Positions 60,824 through 64,000 of a DNA stretch of 64,000 nucleotides are shown here, piece after piece. Within the stretch, counting starts at the first letter, position 1. Each line of letters begins with the position of its first letter. The notes under the pieces are model-generated. The model saw nothing but the letters and a program-made list of their open reading frames with translations. It was not told the origin of the DNA and searched no databases. The stretch is from CAXTKD01 sp964244885 (GTDB taxonomy: Bacteria; Pseudomonadota; Alphaproteobacteria; Sphingomonadales; Sphingomonadaceae), in contig CAXTKD010000001.1 of the NCBI GenBank assembly GCA_964244885.1, positions 1 through 64,000 of the forward strand. Reading direction: 5' to 3'. The translations under genes were made by a program, and so were the position numbers.

Positions 60824-61225
60824 ATGGCCTCATCCGACTGGTCGCCCGCCAAGCGACGCTACAACCGCCGGGTCATCGTGCTTAGCGTTCTGTACGCCGC
60901 GCTTCTCATAGGGGCGGAACTGGCGATCAAGCATGCTGTCGCCCCGCCGCTGACCTACGCTGTCGCGGTGCTTCCAGCCCTGCCGCTCATCGGCATCATC
61001 GCCGCGATGGGCCGCTACCTCGCGGAGGAGAGCGACGAGTATCAGCGCAGTCTGATCATCGACGCCGTCCTTTGGGCGACCGGCGCGGTGCTCGCGCTCA
61101 GCACCGTCTGGGGCTTCCTCGAAACGCTCGCCGGCGCGCCGCACGTGCCGGTCTACTTCGCCTTTGTCGTCTGGTTCGGCGCCCTCGGTTTGGCACGCCT
61201 CGTCCGCAAGTGGAGGGACTCATGA
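60824..61225 (+). CDS. Small four-helix membrane protein
   Basis: The protein has 133 residues. Predicted helices lie near 20-38 (VIVLSVLYAALLIGAELAIK), 45-65, 80-102 and 108-125. There is no enzyme motif. Such proteins are often encoded directly before a small XRE regulator, as here (4-bp overlap), and the pair may be a sensor-regulator unit. GGGAGAG lies 8 bp before ATG 60824. Confidence 0.72.
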   Translation: MASSDWSPAKRRYNRRVIVLSVLYAALLIGAELAIKHAVAPPLTYAVAVLPALPLIGIIAAMGRYLAEESDEYQRSLIIDAVLWATGAVLALSTVWGFLETLAGAPHVPVYFAFVVWFGALGLARLVRKWRDS

Positions 61226-61416
61226 GAAACCGCCTCCGGGTGCTCCGCGCCGAGCGCGCGTGGAGCCAGGTCGATCTCGCCGAGCGCCTCGAAGTGTCGC
61301 GCCAGAGCGTCAACGCCATCGAGACCGGCAAGTACGACCCCTCGCTGCCGCTCGCCTTCCGCATCGCCCGCCTGTTCGGCGCGCCGATCGAAACCATCTT
61401 TTCAGAAGAGGATTAG
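61222..61416 (+). CDS. Small XRE-family helix-turn-helix regulator
   Basis: The protein has 64 residues, almost all of it the HTH: LRAERAWSQVDLAERLEVSR, then QSVNAIETGKYDPSLPLAFR, ending IETIFSEED. This is the short DNA-binding type that commonly acts with a neighbouring membrane protein. ATG 61222 overlaps the stop of the upstream gene. It probably binds the TGACAAG boxes before the operon. Confidence 0.9.
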   Translation: MRNRLRVLRAERAWSQVDLAERLEVSRQSVNAIETGKYDPSLPLAFRIARLFGAPIETIFSEED

Positions 61417-61419
61417 AGA

Positions 61420-61593
61420 ATGACCCGTATCACCAAAATCCGCATCTTCGCGCTTTTCATGGCTGCGCTGATGGTCTTGCAACTCGGCCAGAAGCCGGCC
61501 GCCGCCGCTGTGCCGCCATCGGCCTCCTGCCTTAAACTAAGCATGACAAACGGCTCTGACGTGCTCGTCCTGAGCGCCGGCCGCTGTCTTTAG
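61420..61593 (+). CDS. Putative 57-residue exported peptide
   Basis: A 57-codon frame starts 3 bp after the XRE stop. Residues ~8-22 are hydrophobic after two basic residues (TRITKIRIFALFMAALMVLQ), then an Ala-rich stretch PAAAAVPPSASC suggests signal cleavage, leaving about 25 residues with two Cys. No homologue is recognised. Position and leader support a real gene of this operon. The last 4 bp overlap the convergent argC end. Confidence 0.5.
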   Translation: MTRITKIRIFALFMAALMVLQLGQKPAAAAVPPSASCLKLSMTNGSDVLVLSAGRCL

Positions 61594-62633
61594 GGAAACA
61601 GCGGCGCCTGCTCGAGGCCGGCGGTCTCGGGCAGGCCGAACATCAGGTTCATGTTCTGGATCGCCTGGCCGGACGAGCCCTTCACGAGATTGTCGATCGC
61701 GACGACGACGATCGCCCGCCCCGGCACCCGGTCGGGGAAGACGTTGAGCACGACATGGTTCGAACCGCGCACCATCCGGGTGGCGGGCGCCACGCCCTCC
61801 GGCAACAGATGCACGAACGGCTCGCCGGCGTAGCGCGCGCCGAGCGCGGCGCGCAGGTCGGCGACCGTCTTGCCGGGCGCAAGCTCGACCGCAATGGTCT
61901 CAAGCTCGCCGCGGTTGATCGGGATGAGGTGCGGAATGAACGCCGCGGTCACCGCCCGCCCGGCGCGCAGCGACAGCTCCTGCTCGATCTCGGGCATGTG
62001 GCGGTGGCCGGAAAGGCCATAGGGGCTCATCGCCTCCGCCACCTCGGAGAACAGATTGGCCTCCTTGAGCGACCGCCCCGCCCCCGACACGCCCGACAGA
62101 GCGAAGATCGTGATCCGCTCGGCGGAGATCAGCCCGCCCTCGACCAGCGGCAGCAGCGCCAGCAGCGCGGCGGTCGGGTAGCAGCCGGGGCAGGCGACGA
62201 GCCGCGCCGAGGCAAGCGCGGGCCGCGCGAACTCGGTCAGCCCATAGATTGCCCCGGGCAGCAGCCCCGGCGCCGGATGCGCGCCGCCATACCATTCGGC
62301 GTAGGTCGCCGCGTCCTTCAACCTGAAGTCCGCCGACAGGTCGACGATGCGCGGCCCGTCGATCGTCGACAGCAGCGTCGCCGACGTCGCATGCGGCAGG
62401 CAGCCGAACACCACGTCGATGCCCGCCCAGTCGATGTCTTCGGCCTTCACCAGCCGTGGCAGCGCGGGGTAGGGCGCGAAATGCGGCCACACCTCGGCCA
62501 TCGCCAGCCCCGCCTTGGCGTTGGCCGCGAGTGCCGCGATCTCGATATTGGGATGCGTCAGCGCCAGCCGCACGAGGTCGGCCCCGGTATAGCCCGAGGC
62601 GCCAAGCACGGCGATGCGGAGGCGGCGTGTCAT
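61590..62633 (-). CDS. argC: N-acetyl-gamma-glutamyl-phosphate reductase
   Basis: The protein has 347 residues, the long-type size. The NADP-binding N-terminus is RIAVLGASGYTGADLVRLAL. The catalytic Cys lies in LVACPGCYPTAALLAL, and GVSGAGRSLKEAN and the GLSGHRHMPEIEQEL region follow, as in ArgC. It reduces N-acetylglutamyl phosphate to the semialdehyde, the third step of arginine synthesis. No other arg gene is in the window. It lies 9 bp from the dsbD end on the same strand. Confidence 0.95.
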   Translation of the reverse strand: MTRRLRIAVLGASGYTGADLVRLALTHPNIEIAALAANAKAGLAMAEVWPHFAPYPALPRLVKAEDIDWAGIDVVFGCLPHATSATLLSTIDGPRIVDLSADFRLKDAATYAEWYGGAHPAPGLLPGAIYGLTEFARPALASARLVACPGCYPTAALLALLPLVEGGLISAERITIFALSGVSGAGRSLKEANLFSEVAEAMSPYGLSGHRHMPEIEQELSLRAGRAVTAAFIPHLIPINRGELETIAVELAPGKTVADLRAALGARYAGEPFVHLLPEGVAPATRMVRGSNHVVLNVFPDRVPGRAIVVVAIDNLVKGSSGQAIQNMNLMFGLPETAGLEQAPLFP

Positions 62634-62642
62634 CGCCGCCGC

Positions 62643-64000
62643 TTAGGATGTTGCGGTCAGCTTGACCAGCATGTCGGCGGTCAAGATCTGCGGCAGTGTC
62701 TTCACCTGCCCGTCGCTGCCGTAGAACAGGTAGAGCGGCACGCCCGCCCGGCCATGCGCGTCAAGGAACTTGCCGATCGCCGCGTCGCCATCGGTCCAGT
62801 CGCCGACCAGCACCTGCACGCCCGCCGTCCTGAAGGCCTCGGCGACCTTGGGAGACGCCAGCGCGCCATGCTCGTTGACCTTGCAGGTGATGCACCAATC
62901 GGCGGTGAAATAGACCAAAGCCGGGGTCCGCGCCGCCTGTAATGCCGCAAGCTTCGCCTCGGTGAACGGCTGCTCGGCCAGCGCACCTTGCGCGGCGGCC
63001 TCCGCCTTGGCCGGCGCACGGTCGAGCAACACCGCCGCGCCCGCAGCCGCGACCAGGATGCCGATCGCCGGGACCAGCGCCGGGTGCGCGAGGTCGCGCA
63101 GCTGGCGGCGGCCGAGCCACCACAGCAGCGCGCCGACCGCTAGCGCCGTTACAAGCCCCAGCGCCATGCCGTCGACCCCCGTCTGCCGCCCGAGCACCCA
63201 GGCGAGCGCGACGGCGGTCAGCAGCATCGGCAGCGCGAGGATGTGCCGGAACGTGTCCATCCACGCCCCCGGCCTCGGCAGCCGCCGCCGCAGCGCCGGG
63301 ACCAGCCCGATCGCCAGGAAGGGCAGCGCCAGCCCGAGCCCCAGCCCGGCGAAGATCGCGAGGCCCGCCACCGTCGGCAGCGCCAGCGCCGCGCCGAGCG
63401 CCGCGCCCATGAACGGCCCGGTACACGGCGTCGCGACGAACGCCGCCAGCGCCCCGGTCCAGAACGCCCCGGCCGCACCGGGCTTCGACGCCAGCGAATT
63501 GCCGCCGGTCGCCATCCGCAGCTCGAACAGCCCGGCGAGGTTGAGCCCGATCGCCAGCGTCAGCAGCAGAAGCAGCAGGATGACGCGCGGGTCCTGCAGC
63601 TGGAACGCCCAGCCGACCGCCTCCCCGGCGGCGCGCAGCGCGAGGATCGCCGCGCCGAGCGCCGTGCAGGTCAGGATGACGCCCGCCGCGTAGGCCAGCC
63701 CGTCGCGCCGAGCCTCGGCCTCCGACACGCCGCCTTTCGCCAGGCTCAGCGCCTTGAGGCTGAGGATCGGAAAGACGCAGGGCATGATGTTGAGGATCAG
63801 GCCGCCGAGTACCGCCAGCCCGAAGGCGGCGAGCAGGCCCGTGCCACCCTCCTTCGACGCACCCGCCGCGAGCGGCGTGGCGGCGGCCACCGTCCCCGCC
63901 TTGGCCTCGAACGACAGCCCGAACGGCGGCTTGCCGTCGGCCTCCAGCCGCAGGACGAAATGCAGCGGCCCGGCGCTCCGCTCGTCGCTCGCCTTGGTCT
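62643..64000 (-). CDS. dsbD: DsbD-family thiol:disulfide interchange protein (N-terminus cut by window edge)
   Basis: 452 codons are visible and the frame is open to the right edge. The first ~50 residues are the end of the periplasmic N-terminal domain (DGKPPFGLSFEAKAG). About eight membrane helices follow (VLGGLILNIMPCVFPILSLK carries the conserved Pro-Cys, and AAFVATPCTGPFMGAALGAA the second Cys), then a C-terminal thioredoxin-like domain with FTADWCITCKVNEHGAL. DsbD moves electrons from cytoplasmic thioredoxin to periplasmic thiols and cytochrome maturation. That is relevant to the many c-type cytochromes in this window, but nearness may be chance. Confidence 0.93.
   Translation of the reverse strand, partial: TKASDERSAGPLHFVLRLEADGKPPFGLSFEAKAGTVAAATPLAAGASKEGGTGLLAAFGLAVLGGLILNIMPCVFPILSLKALSLAKGGVSEAEARRDGLAYAAGVILTCTALGAAILALRAAGEAVGWAFQLQDPRVILLLLLLTLAIGLNLAGLFELRMATGGNSLASKPGAAGAFWTGALAAFVATPCTGPFMGAALGAALALPTVAGLAIFAGLGLGLALPFLAIGLVPALRRRLPRPGAWMDTFRHILALPMLLTAVALAWVLGRQTGVDGMALGLVTALAVGALLWWLGRRQLRDLAHPALVPAIGILVAAAGAAVLLDRAPAKAEAAAQGALAEQPFTEAKLAALQAARTPALVYFTADWCITCKVNEHGALASPKVAEAFRTAGVQVLVGDWTDGDAAIGKFLDAHGRAGVPLYLFYGSDGQVKTLPQILTADMLVKLTATS

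Overview
The window looks like a chromosomal segment of a GC-rich alphaproteobacterium, most likely a sphingomonad. The basis is very high GC, a large TonB-dependent receptor, an XrtA/PEP-CTERM signalling set (PrsK/PrsR/PrsT), a LigB-type extradiol dioxygenase and alphaproteobacterial-style ArgC and DsbD. No 16S gene or other marker fixes the genus.

Region 1 (1-4421, minus): a two-partner secretion pair. A TpsB transporter is followed by a TpsA exoprotein that runs off the left edge inside a Pro-Thr hexanucleotide repeat.

Region 2 (4636-22468): the most unusual part, a set of genes that could carry electrons from the cytoplasm to the cell surface. A plus-strand trio encodes a pentaheme cytochrome, an outer-membrane beta-barrel and a decaheme cytochrome with a C-terminal LVIVD propeller. 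A minus-strand trio encodes a FAD protein with two cyclic-nucleotide-binding domains and four [4Fe-4S] clusters, a His-containing membrane protein, and a cytoplasmic FHA domain fused through one membrane helix to ten c-type hemes. Between them lie a CHASE2 adenylate cyclase, a CpdA-type cAMP phosphodiesterase, a TPR/beta-barrel protein and a FecR-domain protein. One locus therefore appears to make, degrade and sense cAMP around a redox chain. This is inference from domain content and gene order.

Region 3 (22578-28606): an exported TPR protein, a HupE/UreJ-like membrane protein, two consecutive genes that each carry part of a DUF4331 protein, and a two-copy GlcG/HbpS lipoprotein. Function unknown, perhaps metal or heme related.

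Region 4 (28.6-49.99 kb): a catabolic island. It is bounded on the left by a decayed IS6-like transposase and terminal repeat, and on the right by matching terminal repeats beside the 3' end of a tRNA-Ser gene. It carries two IclR regulators, an aromatic aminotransferase, a ThDP decarboxylase-like enzyme, an aldehyde dehydrogenase, a Rieske oxygenase, a LigB dioxygenase, two FAH-fold enzymes, an ACMSD-like amidohydrolase, M20 and M19 peptidases, two RidA proteins, a DJ-1/PfpI protein, an MFS carrier and a TonB receptor. A shared box, about TCGTATNGCGYGACA, sits in five promoter regions and defines a probable IclR regulon. The enzymes fit uptake and breakdown of an aromatic amino acid or an acyl/peptide conjugate of one.

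Region 5 (50.1-59.4 kb): mannose-1-phosphate guanylyltransferase, the XrtA-associated sugar transferase, PrsK, PrsR and PrsT, then tRNA-Pro. Region 6 (59.6-64 kb): gamma-carbonic anhydrase, a GNAT acetyltransferase, a small membrane protein/XRE regulator/57-residue exported peptide operon with repeated upstream boxes, argC, and a truncated dsbD at the right edge.
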